This document shows positions 22,621 to 31,924 of a stretch of 37,697 bases of DNA, one piece after another. The notes beneath the pieces are model-generated. The model did not search any database and was not told where the DNA came from. It saw only the letters and a program-made list of their open reading frames with translations. The DNA is from Inconstantimicrobium porci (GTDB lineage: Bacteria; Bacillota; Clostridia; Clostridiales; Clostridiaceae): positions 1 through 37,697 of the forward strand of contig NZ_VULX01000028.1 of assembly GCF_009696465.1 (NCBI RefSeq), written 5' to 3'. A program made the position numbers and the translations under genes. Every line of letters begins with the position of its first letter. Position 1 is the stretch's first letter.

Positions 22621-23598
22621 ATGAGAAATTCAATTATAGCTGGAACAGGTTCATATGTGCCAGACAACATAGTATCTAATGATGATCTATCAAAGATTAT
22701 GGATACTAATGATGAATGGATAAGTAGCAGAACAGGCATAAAAAACAGATGTATCTCAATAGAAGAGAATACATCAGATCTAGCTTATGAAGCGGGACTT
22801 AAAGCTATAAAAAATGCAGGAATGACTGCAGAAGATATTGATCTTATTATTGTGTCAACTATAACTCCTGACATGCAGATGCCATCAGTTTCATGCATGG
22901 TTCAGAAAAAACTGGGGGCTGTTAATGCATCAGCTTTTGATGTAAGCGCAGCTTGCTCAGGATTTATATATGCAGTTGATATTGCAGATTCTATGATAAG
23001 AAGTGGGCGTCATAATAACGTGCTTGTAATCGGCGCAGAAGTATTATCTAAATATGTTAATTGGAGTGACAGAAGCACTGCTGTACTGTTTGGTGATGGT
23101 GCAGGTGCTGCTGTTCTCAAAGCTGATGATAATAAAAAGGGAATACTTTATGCGCTTACTGCAGCAGAATGAGACAAGGGTCAATACCTTGAGATGGAAG
23201 AAAAGCCTGTAATAAGTCCTTTTTCAAATAATAAAGGAACTAATATAAATAAATTTATAACTATGGATGGAAAACAGGTATTAAGATTCTCAACAAGGGT
23301 GATTGTTGACGCAGTAAAAGAAGTTTTAGAAAAAACAGATGAGAGCATTGATGATATAGCATACATTATACCTCATCAAGCAAACTATAGAATAATAGAT
23401 TATGCAGCGCACAAATTGAATGTTGACTGTAGCAAGTTCTACTTAAACATTAGAGACTATGGCAACACATCAAGCGCCAGCATAGCAATAGCACTTGATG
23501 AAGCGTTTAGAAAAAATAAAGTTAAGAAAGGTGACAAAGTCATATTAGTAGGCTTTGGTGGTGGACTAACTTACGGAGCAATACTAGTAGAAATTTAG
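22621..23598 (+). pseudogene. fabH: 3-oxoacyl-ACP synthase III (FabH), interrupted by in-frame TGA
   Basis: FabH condenses acetyl-CoA with malonyl-ACP to start fatty-acid synthesis. The full frame is 326 codons with all catalytic residues: C112 in SAACSGF, H252 in IPHQANYR and N282 in YGNTSSAS. Codon 184 (23170-23172) is TGA, while the downstream sequence (DKGQYLEMEEKPVI) continues in the same frame with no indel. Homologues have Gly at this point (A-x-G-D/E-x-G), so a single G-to-T change (GGA to TGA) explains it. As written, translation yields 183 residues lacking His and Asn. The downstream piece has an in-frame ATG (23194) but no good ribosome site. Start: ATG one base after the MarR stop, with AAGGAG inside the MarR end. 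Confidence 0.88.
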
Positions 23599-23603
23599 AA
23601 TTT

Positions 23604-23665
23604 ATAATGTAAAATGTATAATTTCGGATTGAACTCCCTTGCGGCAGTTCAAGAAAGAGGACAAT
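23604..23665. repeat. MITE-like repeat, copy 4 (left-end fragment)
   Basis: ATAATGTAAAATGTATAATT (near 23604-23623) is followed by TTGAACTCCCTTGCGGCAGT (hairpin TTGAACT/AGTTCAA), the same order as in copies 1-3, then AGAGGACAATCA. No matching right end follows before acpP. It sits inside the essential fab operon between fabH and acpP, and the hairpin may act as a processing or attenuation site. Confidence 0.45.
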
Positions 23666-23788
23666 CATTAGTATGCGTTATTTTAACGTATGCATTAGCC
23701 TTTTGTAATCTTTTGCTTACAGAAAATTGTATTAATTGATTATTAAACTAAAAATAAAAATATTTATATGAAATTGGAGGAATTGATA

Positions 23789-24013
23789 ATGTTTGAAAAT
23801 ATAAGAAAGATAATATGTGATCAGTTAGAAATAGATGAGGATAAAGTTACTTTAGAAACTACTTTTGAAGAATTAGGTGCAGATTCACTTGATTTATTCC
23901 AGGTAATAGTTGAAATTGAAGAAGCTTATGATGTTCAGCTTGAAGATGCTGAAAAGATCAAAACTGTAAAAGATGCAGTTGATTATGTTAATGAAAAATT
24001 AGCTGCTAAATAA
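23789..24013 (+). CDS. acpP: Acyl carrier protein
   Basis: A 74-residue acidic four-helix protein carrying the growing acyl chain on phosphopantetheine. The attachment Ser33 is in the invariant [34 protein letters not shown] places the start at the ATG at 23789; the longer frame from 23768 runs through that site. Length and charge are normal. It lies between fabH and fabK, with about 190 bp of repeat-derived sequence upstream, unlike the tight spacing elsewhere in the operon. Confidence 0.95.
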   Translation: MFENIRKIICDQLEIDEDKVTLETTFEELGADSLDLFQVIVEIEEAYDVQLEDAEKIKTVKDAVDYVNEKLAAK

Positions 24014-24015
24014 TT

Positions 24016-24051
24016 TAGAATTATACATTAAATAATGTGTATTCTACATTA
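24016..24051. repeat. Sequence resembling the right end of the MITE-like repeat
   Basis: GAATTATACATTAAATAATG followed by TGTATTCTACATTA (24018-24051) resembles the right terminal repeat of copies 1 and 3 with several mismatches. It lies directly after acpP. It may be an eroded repeat end or chance AT-rich similarity. Confidence 0.3.
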
Positions 24052-24085
24052 ACAAAAAGCTCTTTATTTGTTGAGGGAGGTTAAT

Positions 24086-25015
24086 ATGTTTGAGTCTAGA
24101 ATAACTGAGTTATTAAATATAGAACATCCTATCATTCAAGGTGGAATGGCTCGTATTGCTGATGCTTCTTTGGCATCTTCAGTAAGCGAAGCTGGTGGAC
24201 TTGGAATTATTACTGGTGCTGCTCCTACAGATTGGGTAAGGAATGAAATAAGAAAGATTAAGGAAATGACAGACAAGCCTTTTGGAGTAAACATAATGCT
24301 TATGACTCCAAATGTAGAAGAAATTGTAGAGCTTGTTTGTGAGGAAAAAGTTAAAGTTGTAACTACTGGAGCAGGAAGCCCTGGCAAGTACATGGAAAAA
24401 TTTAAGGAGAATGGTATTAAGGTAATACCTGTTGTAGCATCAGTTGCTCTTGCAAAGAGAATGGAAAAGATGGGAGCAGATGCAGTAGTTGCTGAAGGTG
24501 GAGAATCAGGTGGACACATAGGAGCTCTTACTACTATGGCACTTGTACCACAGGTTGTTGATGCAGTTTCAATTCCTGTTATTGCAGCAGGAGGTATAGG
24601 AGATGGCAGAGGCTTTATGGCAGCAATGATGCTTGGAGCTGAAGGTGTACAGATTGGTACAAGATTCCTTGTAGCAAAAGAATGTACAGTTCATCAGAAT
24701 TATAAAAACAAGGTTTTAAAAGCCAAAGATATAGATACTGAAGTTACTGGGAGATTTACAGGACATCCTGTAAGAGTTTTAAGAAACAAGCTTTCAAGAC
24801 AGCTTTTAAAGATTGAAAAAGAAGGTGGTTCAATCGATGAGTTTGAAAAGGCTGGAACAGGATCTTTATATAAAGCTGTAACTGGTGATGATGAGTATGG
24901 TTCAATAATGGCTGGTCAGATAGCTGGTATGATTAATAAAGAACAGACATCAAAAGAAATGATTGAAGAAATTTTAAGTCAGGCTGAAAGCTTATCAAAC
25001 GGATTTAGGAGATGA
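24086..25015 (+). CDS. fabK: Enoyl-ACP reductase II (FabK)
   Basis: A 309-residue FMN-dependent enzyme reducing enoyl-ACP with NAD(P)H in the last step of each elongation cycle. Motifs: HPIIQGGMARIADASLASSV at the N-terminus, GVNIMLMTPN, VVTTGAGSPGKYM, AEGGESGGHIG, IPVIAAGGIGDGRG and GAEGVQIGTRFLVAKEC. It is the triclosan-insensitive alternative to FabI; no FabI is seen here. GAGGGAGG precedes the ATG at 24086; the longer frame to 24068 is rejected. fabD starts 4 bp after its stop. Confidence 0.95.
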   Translation: MFESRITELLNIEHPIIQGGMARIADASLASSVSEAGGLGIITGAAPTDWVRNEIRKIKEMTDKPFGVNIMLMTPNVEEIVELVCEEKVKVVTTGAGSPGKYMEKFKENGIKVIPVVASVALAKRMEKMGADAVVAEGGESGGHIGALTTMALVPQVVDAVSIPVIAAGGIGDGRGFMAAMMLGAEGVQIGTRFLVAKECTVHQNYKNKVLKAKDIDTEVTGRFTGHPVRVLRNKLSRQLLKIEKEGGSIDEFEKAGTGSLYKAVTGDDEYGSIMAGQIAGMINKEQTSKEMIEEILSQAESLSNGFRR

Positions 25016-25019
25016 AGTT

Positions 25020-25970
25020 ATGAAGAAGATAGCATTTCTATTTGCAGGACAGGGTTCGCAGAAACTTAATATGGGAAAAGATTTCTATGATTCATTAGAA
25101 AGTTCAAAAAAGATATTTGATGATGCAGATGAAGCTTTAGGCTTCAAGATTACTGATGTGATTTTTGGTGATAATAAGGAGATACTTGATGAAACTGAAA
25201 ATACGCAGCCTGCTGTTGTAGCATTCAACATGGCAGCACAATGTGCGCTTGAATCATTTGGAGTAGAGGCAGATATGGCTGCTGGACTTAGTCTTGGAGA
25301 ATATAATGCACTGATTTATGGACAGGCATTAAATTATAAAGATGCAATACCTCTAGTTAAGAAAAGAGGAAAGTTCATGCAGGAAGCTGTACCTTTAGGA
25401 GTTGGAGGTATGGCTGCAATCTTAAAGCTTGATGATGAGACTGTTGAAGAAATATGCAGTGCTGTATCAACTGAAGATTCAATAGTTGAATGTGCAAATT
25501 ATAACTGCCCAGGACAAATTGTTATTTCAGGTGCAAATGAAGCTCTTAATAAGGCTATTGTACTTGCAAAGGAAAAAGGCGGAAAAGCAGTAAAGCTTCC
25601 AGTAAGTGCACCATTTCACTGTTCAATGCTTGAGAGTGCTTCTTTAAAACTAGAGGATGAACTTAAGAATATCAAGGTTTCATCTCCGCAGACTAAGGTT
25701 TACTGTAATGTTACAGGTAAAGCTTATGGAAAAGATGACGATGTTAAGGAAATGCTTAAAAAGCAGGTAGTAAGCTCAGTGCTTTTTACACATATAGTTA
25801 AAGACATGATTGATAATGGTGCAGAGATATTTGTTGAAATAGGGCCAGCTAAAACACTTTCAAGTTTTGTAAAGAAAATCAAGAAGGATGCAGCTGTGTT
25901 CAATGTTTATGATATGGAAAGTCTTAAGAATACCATTGAAGGTATAAAAAAGCTACAGGAGGAATGTTAA
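25020..25970 (+). CDS. fabD: Malonyl-CoA:ACP transacylase
   Basis: A 316-residue transacylase moving malonyl from CoA to AcpP. The N-terminal FLFAGQGSQ, the nucleophile elbow AGLSLGEYNAL (Ser in G-x-S-L-G-E), the arginine-containing VKKRGKFMQEA and the catalytic histidine in SAPFHCSMLESA are all present. TTAGGAGATGAAGTT precedes the ATG. Its stop overlaps the start of fabG (TAATG), so the two are translationally coupled. Confidence 0.95.
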   Translation: MKKIAFLFAGQGSQKLNMGKDFYDSLESSKKIFDDADEALGFKITDVIFGDNKEILDETENTQPAVVAFNMAAQCALESFGVEADMAAGLSLGEYNALIYGQALNYKDAIPLVKKRGKFMQEAVPLGVGGMAAILKLDDETVEEICSAVSTEDSIVECANYNCPGQIVISGANEALNKAIVLAKEKGGKAVKLPVSAPFHCSMLESASLKLEDELKNIKVSSPQTKVYCNVTGKAYGKDDDVKEMLKKQVVSSVLFTHIVKDMIDNGAEIFVEIGPAKTLSSFVKKIKKDAAVFNVYDMESLKNTIEGIKKLQEEC

Positions 25971-26710
25971 TGCTTAATGGAAATTGTGCAGTAGTAACTG
26001 GTGCAACAAAGGGTATCGGTCGTGCTATTGCTGTAAAACTTGCATCTTTAGGAGCTGATATAGTTATTAACTATAGAAGCAGCTTAGAGGAAGCTGAAAG
26101 ATTAAAAGAAGAAATAGAAAATCTAGGCGTAAAGACACTTCTTGTAAAAGCTGATGTCAGCATTGCAGAAGAGGCTGAAAACCTAATAAATGAAGCAAAA
26201 AAATGCTTTGGAAAAGTAGATATACTTGTAAACAATGCTGGAATAGTAAAAGACAATCTTATATTAAGAATGAAAATGGAGGATTTCAGCAAAGTAGTAG
26301 ATGTAAATCTTAAAGGCACATTTAACTGCCTTAAATATGTATCACCTATAATGCTTAGACAGAAGAAGGGAAAGATAATTAATATTTCATCTGTTGTAGG
26401 TATTGTAGGGAATGCTGGCCAGGTCAATTATGCAGCTTCAAAAGCTGGAGTAATTGGTATGACAAAATCACTTGCAAAGGAGCTTGGATCAAGAGGAATC
26501 CAGGTAAATGCAGTAGCCCCAGGATATATTAATACAGCTATGACTCAGGGACTTAACGAAAAGGTTAAGGATGAAATGCTTAAAGTTATTCCTCTAAAGA
26601 AATTTGGAGAACCAGAAGACGTGGCTAAGGTTGTTGGATTTTTAGCTTCAGAAGATGCTGATTATGTAACAGGACAAGTTATTCACGTTGATGGCGGAAT
26701 GGTAATGTAG
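25970..26710 (+). CDS. fabG: 3-oxoacyl-ACP reductase
   Basis: A 246-residue short-chain dehydrogenase reducing 3-oxoacyl-ACP with NADPH. Cofactor loop TGATKGIGRAI, NNAGIVKDN, catalytic Ser in NISSVVGIVGNAGQ, then Y-A-A-S-K (Tyr/Lys) and the C-terminal GQVIHVDGGMVM are all typical. I choose the ATG at 25970, 8 nt from AGGAGG; the ATG at 25964 would be only 2 nt away. Confidence 0.95.
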   Translation: MLNGNCAVVTGATKGIGRAIAVKLASLGADIVINYRSSLEEAERLKEEIENLGVKTLLVKADVSIAEEAENLINEAKKCFGKVDILVNNAGIVKDNLILRMKMEDFSKVVDVNLKGTFNCLKYVSPIMLRQKKGKIINISSVVGIVGNAGQVNYAASKAGVIGMTKSLAKELGSRGIQVNAVAPGYINTAMTQGLNEKVKDEMLKVIPLKKFGEPEDVAKVVGFLASEDADYVTGQVIHVDGGMVM

Positions 26711-26722
26711 GAGGTTGACCTT

Positions 26723-27961
26723 ATGGAAAACAGAGTAGTAATCACAGGACTTGGAGTAGTTGCTCCCACAGGAAATGATGTTAAGACATTCTGGAACAGC
26801 GTTAAAGAAGGAAAATGTGGTATTGATTATATAAAAGCTTTTGATACATCAGACTGCAAGGTTAAAGTTGCAGCTGAAGTTAAAGACTTTGATGCCAAGG
26901 CAAAGCTTGGTGTTAAAAGTGTAAAAAGAATGGACAGATTCTGCCAGATGGCTATGGTAGCTGCTGATGAAGCTGTTGTTGATTCAGGACTTGATCTTGA
27001 AGCAGTAGATAAGGAAAGAATGGGAGTAATCGTCGGTTCTGGTATTGGAGGATTCGCAACAATAGAAAGAGAATTTAATAATCTTTTCACTAAAGGAACA
27101 AGAATGGTTTCTCCATTTTTCGTACCAATGGCCATTATCAATATGGCAAGCGGTAACATTTCAATAAAGTATGGTGCTAAAGGACTTACTAATTCATGTG
27201 TAACAGCATGTGCATCAGGCAGCAATGCAATAGGCGAAGCCTTTAGAAATATAAAGCATGGATATGCTGATATCATGATTGCAGGTGGTGCTGAAGCGCC
27301 AATCACTAAGCTTGCACTTTCAGGTTTTACAAATCTAAAGACCCTAAATTCTACAAATAATATAGAAAGATCCTCAATCCCTTTTGATAAAGAAAGAGCA
27401 GGATTTGTAATGGGAGAAGGTGCAGGTATTTTAATCCTTGAAAGCCTTGAGCATGCAAAGAAGAGAAATGCAAAGATATATGCAGAAATATCAGGTTATG
27501 GCACAACTAGTGATGCTTATCATATAACTTGCCCAGATCCAGATGGTGAAGGAGCTGCAAAGGCAATGGCTCTTGCATTAAAGGAAGGAAAGGTAGAAGC
27601 AGATGAAATTTCATATATCAATGCACATGGTACTTCAACTGAATTAAATGATAAATTTGAAACTATAGCTATTAAGAAGGTATTTGGTGAAAATGCGTAC
27701 AACATTCCAGTATCTTCAACAAAAGCTATGACAGGGCATCTTTTAGGTGCAGCAGGAGCTATAGAAGCGGTAATAAGTGCAAAAGCAATTTCAGACAGTT
27801 ATATTCCTGCCACAATAAATTACAAAGTAAAAGATGAAGATTGTGACCTTGATTATGTTCCTAACGAAGGAAGAAATAAGGAATTAAAATATGTATTATC
27901 AAATTCATTTGGATTTGGTGGACATAATGCAGTACTTCTATTTAAGAAATGGGAGGAATAG
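26723..27961 (+). CDS. fabF: 3-oxoacyl-ACP synthase II
   Basis: A 412-residue condensing enzyme elongating acyl-ACP with malonyl-ACP. The Cys-His-His triad is seen in VTACASGSNAIGEA, INAHGTSTELND and STKAMTGHLLGAAGAIEA. The N-terminus RVVITGLGVVAPTGND and C-terminus LSNSFGFGGHNAVL are family signatures. TAGGAGGTTGACCTT precedes the ATG, and accB begins 3 bp after its stop. Since fabH appears broken, FabF could in principle start synthesis by malonyl-ACP decarboxylation, as shown in other bacteria. Confidence 0.96.
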   Translation: MENRVVITGLGVVAPTGNDVKTFWNSVKEGKCGIDYIKAFDTSDCKVKVAAEVKDFDAKAKLGVKSVKRMDRFCQMAMVAADEAVVDSGLDLEAVDKERMGVIVGSGIGGFATIEREFNNLFTKGTRMVSPFFVPMAIINMASGNISIKYGAKGLTNSCVTACASGSNAIGEAFRNIKHGYADIMIAGGAEAPITKLALSGFTNLKTLNSTNNIERSSIPFDKERAGFVMGEGAGILILESLEHAKKRNAKIYAEISGYGTTSDAYHITCPDPDGEGAAKAMALALKEGKVEADEISYINAHGTSTELNDKFETIAIKKVFGENAYNIPVSSTKAMTGHLLGAAGAIEAVISAKAISDSYIPATINYKVKDEDCDLDYVPNEGRNKELKYVLSNSFGFGGHNAVLLFKKWEE

Positions 27962-27964
27962 TCA

Positions 27965-28471
27965 ATGAATATTGAAGATGTAAATAAGATTATTGATAAA
28001 ATTGACAAGTCTTCTTTATCATTTTTTGAACTTGATATAGAAAACTGCCATATAAAAATAGATAAGTCAGAAGTGAGAAGTTATGCTGCATCAGGTGTTG
28101 TAGCAGCTGCAGAAAATAAAGTAGTACAGAATTATGCTCCTGATATGAATATTAAGAGCAATGCTAATGCAGGAAACTCTACAGCTAATACAACTGATGA
28201 TGCTGCTGCAACTGTTGATGAAGATGATAGTGTTGTAGTAGTTAAGGCACCAATAGTTGGAACATTCTATGGTGCACCATCTCCAGACAGCGATAATTTT
28301 GTAAGTGTTGGTTCAAAGGTTAAGAAGGGTGATACTCTATGCATCATTGAATCAATGAAGCTTATGAATGAAATTGAATCTGAAGAGGATGGTGAAGTTG
28401 TTGCAATTATTGCTAATGACAAAGCCATGGTTGAATATGGACAGCCTCTATTTAAGATAAGGAGGGCATAA
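27965..28471 (+). CDS. accB: Biotin carboxyl carrier protein of acetyl-CoA carboxylase
   Basis: A 168-residue carrier. The C-terminal biotinyl domain contains IIESMKLMNEIES with the biotin-accepting K132, preceded by APIVGTFYGAPSPDSDNFV and the 'thumb' region typical of AccB. Residues about 60-88 form the flexible Ala/Asn/Thr/Asp-rich linker. The N-terminal 45 residues mediate assembly with AccC. BirA encoded at 21181 should biotinylate it. fabZ follows 3 bp downstream. Confidence 0.95.
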   Translation: MNIEDVNKIIDKIDKSSLSFFELDIENCHIKIDKSEVRSYAASGVVAAAENKVVQNYAPDMNIKSNANAGNSTANTTDDAAATVDEDDSVVVVKAPIVGTFYGAPSPDSDNFVSVGSKVKKGDTLCIIESMKLMNEIESEEDGEVVAIIANDKAMVEYGQPLFKIRRA

Positions 28472-28474
28472 ATT

Positions 28475-28897
28475 ATGTTAGATGTTAATGAAATAAAAAA
28501 GATTATTCCACACAGATATCCTTTTCTTTTGTTAGACAGGGTAACAGAAGTTACAGAAGGAGTAAAAGCTAAGGGAATTAAAAATGTAACTGTAAATGAA
28601 CCATTTTTCCAGGGACATTTTCCTAAGGAGCCTGTAATGCCTGGAGTTCTTATAGTAGAAGCAATGGCTCAGCTTGGAGCTGTTGCAATTCTGAGTAAGG
28701 ATGAGTTTAAAGGAAAGACAGCTTATTTTGCTGGAATAGATAAAGTAAAATTCAGAGATAAGGTGGTTCCTGGTGATACTTTGAATCTTGAAGTTGAAAT
28801 TATAAAGATGAGAAGAAACATCGGTATTGGAAAGGCAGTTGCAACTGTAAATGATAAGAAGGTCTGTGAAGGGGAATTAATGTTTGCAATAGGATAG
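28475..28897 (+). CDS. fabZ: 3-hydroxyacyl-ACP dehydratase
   Basis: A 140-residue hot-dog-fold dehydratase making trans-2-enoyl-ACP. Catalytic His and Glu lie in [20 protein letters not shown] and [11 protein letters not shown], and [15 protein letters not shown] is the N-terminal signature. Length is typical. AAGGAGGGCATAAATT precedes the ATG. It is inserted between accB and accC, the usual order in clostridial fab operons. Confidence 0.95.
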   Translation: MLDVNEIKKIIPHRYPFLLLDRVTEVTEGVKAKGIKNVTVNEPFFQGHFPKEPVMPGVLIVEAMAQLGAVAILSKDEFKGKTAYFAGIDKVKFRDKVVPGDTLNLEVEIIKMRRNIGIGKAVATVNDKKVCEGELMFAIG

Positions 28898-28905
28898 GTG
28901 ATAAT

Positions 28906-30255
28906 ATGATTAAGAAAATTCTCATTGCTAATAGAGGAGAAATTGCTGTAAGAATAATAAGAACATGCAGAGAAATGGGCATAATGACTGTTGCAGTTTA
29001 CTCAGAAGCAGATAAAGATGCACTTCATGTAAAGCTTGCTGATGAATCAGTATGTATTGGACCAGCCCCTTCTAAGGATAGTTATCTTAATATTCCTAAT
29101 ATATTAAGTGCCTGTATACTAACAGGCAGTGATGCAATTCATCCAGGCTTTGGTTTCCTTTCTGAAAATGCTGATTTTGCCCGTATGTGCAGGGAATGTA
29201 ACATTATATTTATTGGCCCAAATGAAAATGCAATTTCTCTGCTTGGCAACAAGGCAGCAGCAAGAAAGTTAATGAAGAAATCCGGCGTTCCTGTAGTAGA
29301 TGGTTATGAAGGTAATATTGAAAATGCAAAAGAGGCTTTAAGTATTGCAAAGGAAATTGGATTTCCAGTAATGATTAAGGCTGCAGCAGGTGGCGGCGGT
29401 AAAGGTATCAGAATAGTAAGAGATGAAAATCTTTTTATAAAAGAGTTCAATACTGCAAAGTCTGAAGCTAAGGCAAACTTTAATGATGATGAAATGTACA
29501 TTGAGAAGTTTGTTGAAAATCCAAAGCATATTGAAATTCAGATTATAGCTGATAATTACGGCAATGTTATTCATCTTGCTGAACGTGATTGTTCAGTACA
29601 GAGGAAGAATCAGAAGGTTCTTGAGGAAGCTCCATCAACAGTATTAACTGAAGAAAAAAGAAATTATATGGGGGAGGTTGCTAAAAGAGCTGCCAGAGCA
29701 GCAAACTATAACAGTGTTGGTACTATAGAATTTCTTTATGATAAGAATGGCAACTTCTATTTCATGGAGATGAACACTAGAATTCAGGTTGAACATCCTA
29801 TAACTGAAACTATAACTAATGTTGATATTGTTAAAGAGCAGATTAGAGTAGCTCAAGGTCAAAAACTTTCTATGACACAGGATGATGTGAAAATAAGTGG
29901 ACACGCGATAGAGTGCAGAATAAATGCTGAAGATCCTTATCATAATTTCAGACCATGCCCTGGAGTTATCAGTGAAGTTAATTTTCCAGGTGGTCTTGGT
30001 GTAAGAGTAGACAGCTCAATTTATAGTGGCTATAAGATTCCACCATATTATGATTCAATGATTGCAAAGCTTATTGTCCATGGAAAGACAAGAGATGCAG
30101 CAATTGTAAGAATGAAGCGTGCTCTTGATGAGTTTGCAGTAGTTGGAGTTACAACAAATATTGATTTCCAGTTTTCAATATTAAATGATGAAGTATTTGC
30201 TGATGGTTCATACACCACTTCATTTTTAAATGATAGGCTGGTGAATAACAAATGA
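28906..30255 (+). CDS. accC: Biotin carboxylase subunit of acetyl-CoA carboxylase
   Basis: A 449-residue ATP-grasp enzyme carboxylating biotin on AccB with bicarbonate and ATP. Motifs: [20 protein letters not shown] at the N-terminus, the glycine-rich loop [49 protein letters not shown] and the C-terminal [13 protein letters not shown]. Full family length. Its stop overlaps the accD start (ATGA). Confidence 0.97.
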   Translation: MIKKILIANRGEIAVRIIRTCREMGIMTVAVYSEADKDALHVKLADESVCIGPAPSKDSYLNIPNILSACILTGSDAIHPGFGFLSENADFARMCRECNIIFIGPNENAISLLGNKAAARKLMKKSGVPVVDGYEGNIENAKEALSIAKEIGFPVMIKAAAGGGGKGIRIVRDENLFIKEFNTAKSEAKANFNDDEMYIEKFVENPKHIEIQIIADNYGNVIHLAERDCSVQRKNQKVLEEAPSTVLTEEKRNYMGEVAKRAARAANYNSVGTIEFLYDKNGNFYFMEMNTRIQVEHPITETITNVDIVKEQIRVAQGQKLSMTQDDVKISGHAIECRINAEDPYHNFRPCPGVISEVNFPGGLGVRVDSSIYSGYKIPPYYDSMIAKLIVHGKTRDAAIVRMKRALDEFAVVGVTTNIDFQFSILNDEVFADGSYTTSFLNDRLVNNK

Positions 30256-31124
30256 TGCTTAAAGATTTATTAGGTAAAAGAAAATATATAACAATTAGTA
30301 CTGTAAAACTTGATGAAGTCAATAATGATGAAAACAGACCTTCAGTTCCTGATGGAATGTGGACTAAATGTAAAAGTTGTGACAATATTATCTATAAGGA
30401 TGATCTTAATAGTAATTTTCAGGTTTGTCCACAATGTGGTTATCATTTCAGACTGTCTGCTTATGAAAGAATAGAATATACTTTTGATGAGAATTCTTTT
30501 AGTGAATTTGAGAATGATTTTAAGGGTAGAAATCCTCTAAACTTTGAGGGATATGAGGAAAAGCTTCAAAAATCAGCAGCTAAAAGTGATGTTGATGAAG
30601 CAGTAATTACAGGTGTAGGAACTATTGGTGGTCATAAAACTGTGTGTGCAATTATGGACTGTCATTTTATGATGGGAAGTATGGGAACTGTAGTTGGTGA
30701 AAGAATTACCATGGCAGTTGAATATGCTACAGAAAATAATCTGCCAATAATCATCTTTACAACTTCAGGTGGTGCCAGAATGCAGGAGGGTATTTTATCT
30801 CTTATGCAGATGGCTAAGATCAGTGCAGCTCTAGCCCGTCATAACGAAAAGGGTCTCCTATATATATCTGTGCTTACAGATCCAACTACAGGCGGTGTTA
30901 CAGCTAGTTTTGCAATGGAAGGTGACATAATCCTTAGTGAGCCGCATGCTCTTGTTTGTTTTGCAGGACGTAGGGTTATTGAGAATACAATAAACGAAAA
31001 GCTTCCAGACGATTTTCAGAGTGCTGAATTCCTTCTTAAAAAAGGTTTTATTGATAAAATTGTTGAAAGAAAAGATATGAGAACAGTTTTGTCTAGATTA
31101 TTATCTTTTCATGAGGTGATGTAA
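30252..31124 (+). CDS. accD: Acetyl-CoA carboxylase carboxyltransferase subunit beta
   Basis: A 290-residue subunit that, with AccA, transfers CO2 from biotin to acetyl-CoA. The N-terminal zinc ribbon has four cysteines, C40-x2-C43 and C59-x2-C62 (CKSCDNI ... CPQCGYHF). The crotonase-like core contains [20 protein letters not shown] and [17 protein letters not shown]. An ATG pair overlaps the accC stop, so translation is coupled; its own stop overlaps the accA start (TAATG). Confidence 0.96.
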   Translation: MMLKDLLGKRKYITISTVKLDEVNNDENRPSVPDGMWTKCKSCDNIIYKDDLNSNFQVCPQCGYHFRLSAYERIEYTFDENSFSEFENDFKGRNPLNFEGYEEKLQKSAAKSDVDEAVITGVGTIGGHKTVCAIMDCHFMMGSMGTVVGERITMAVEYATENNLPIIIFTTSGGARMQEGILSLMQMAKISAALARHNEKGLLYISVLTDPTTGGVTASFAMEGDIILSEPHALVCFAGRRVIENTINEKLPDDFQSAEFLLKKGFIDKIVERKDMRTVLSRLLSFHEVM

Positions 31125-31924
31125 TGGCTATAAAGAATACAAATAGCGCATGGGACAAGGTGACTATTGCAAGACTTAGCACTAGGCCTCATGCAGATTT
31201 TTATATAAAAGAAATTTTTGATAATTTTATAGAACTTCATGGTGACAGATGTTATGGTGATGATAGTGCGATAATATCCGGTATTGCATATCTTAAGGGC
31301 ACTCCTGTCACTGTAATAGCTGTTGCCAAGGGTTCTAGTACTAAGGAAAATATCAAGAGAAATTTTGGTATGGTGAAGCCTGAAGGTTACAGAAAGGCTC
31401 TACGTTTAATGAAGCAGGCTGAAAAGTTTAAGAGACCTGTAATATGTATAGTTGATACTCCTGGAGCTTTCTGTGGAGTAGAGGCTGAAAAAAATGGACA
31501 GGGCTATGCTATTGCTCAGAATCTTTTTCAAATGTCAAACCTTAAGACTCCAATAATTGCTGTCATGGCTGGAGAAGGCGGCAGCGGCGGTGCACTTGGA
31601 CTTGCTGTTGCAGATAAAATCTTTATGTTGTCCAATTCCATTTACTCCGTGCTTTCTCCAGAAGGTTTTGCTTCAATTCTTTGGAAAGATACAGAAAGAA
31701 CAAAGGAAGCAGCAGAAGTTATGAAGATAACTGCCCAGGATCTTAAAGGCTTTAACGTTATTGATGAAATAATCGAAGAGCCAAAAGGTGGTGCTCATAA
31801 CGATCCAGAAAAAATGGCTGCAGACATCAAAGCTGTTTTAGTGGAAGCGGTAAAAGAACTAAGAGATGTTGCGGTGGACAAGCTACTGGAGAAGAGATAT
31901 CAGAAGTTCAGAAAAATAAAATAG
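31124..31924 (+). CDS. accA: Acetyl-CoA carboxylase carboxyltransferase subunit alpha
   Basis: A 266-residue partner of AccD, shorter than the enterobacterial form, as usual in Firmicutes. Motifs: FIELHGDRCYGDDSAIISGI, RNFGMVKPEGYRKALRLMKQ, ICIVDTPGAFCGVEAEKNGQ, AVMAGEGGSGGALGLAVADK (oxyanion loop) and SVLSPEGFASILWKD. It is the last gene of the operon. Its final codons and stop lie inside the first unit of a 68-bp tandem duplication. Confidence 0.96.
   Translation: MAIKNTNSAWDKVTIARLSTRPHADFYIKEIFDNFIELHGDRCYGDDSAIISGIAYLKGTPVTVIAVAKGSSTKENIKRNFGMVKPEGYRKALRLMKQAEKFKRPVICIVDTPGAFCGVEAEKNGQGYAIAQNLFQMSNLKTPIIAVMAGEGGSGGALGLAVADKIFMLSNSIYSVLSPEGFASILWKDTERTKEAAEVMKITAQDLKGFNVIDEIIEEPKGGAHNDPEKMAADIKAVLVEAVKELRDVAVDKLLEKRYQKFRKIK

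Noticed and set aside
23170-23194. UGA in fabH read as selenocysteine, with a CAAGG/CCTTG stem just downstream
   Set aside because: The stem starts only a few bases after the UGA and its loop lies much closer than a bacterial SECIS allows; homologues have Gly, not Cys, at this site, and the catalytic Cys112 is intact.
23672-23700. Terminator hairpin in TATGCGTTATTTTAACGTAT
   Set aside because: The arms pair only with a bulge and the T-run is poor; a terminator inside the fab operon is unlikely.
24136-27705. Many long minus-strand ORFs opposite fabK, fabG and fabF
   Set aside because: They are mirror frames of conserved genes, rich in Ser/Ala/Pro, with no promoter or ribosome site.
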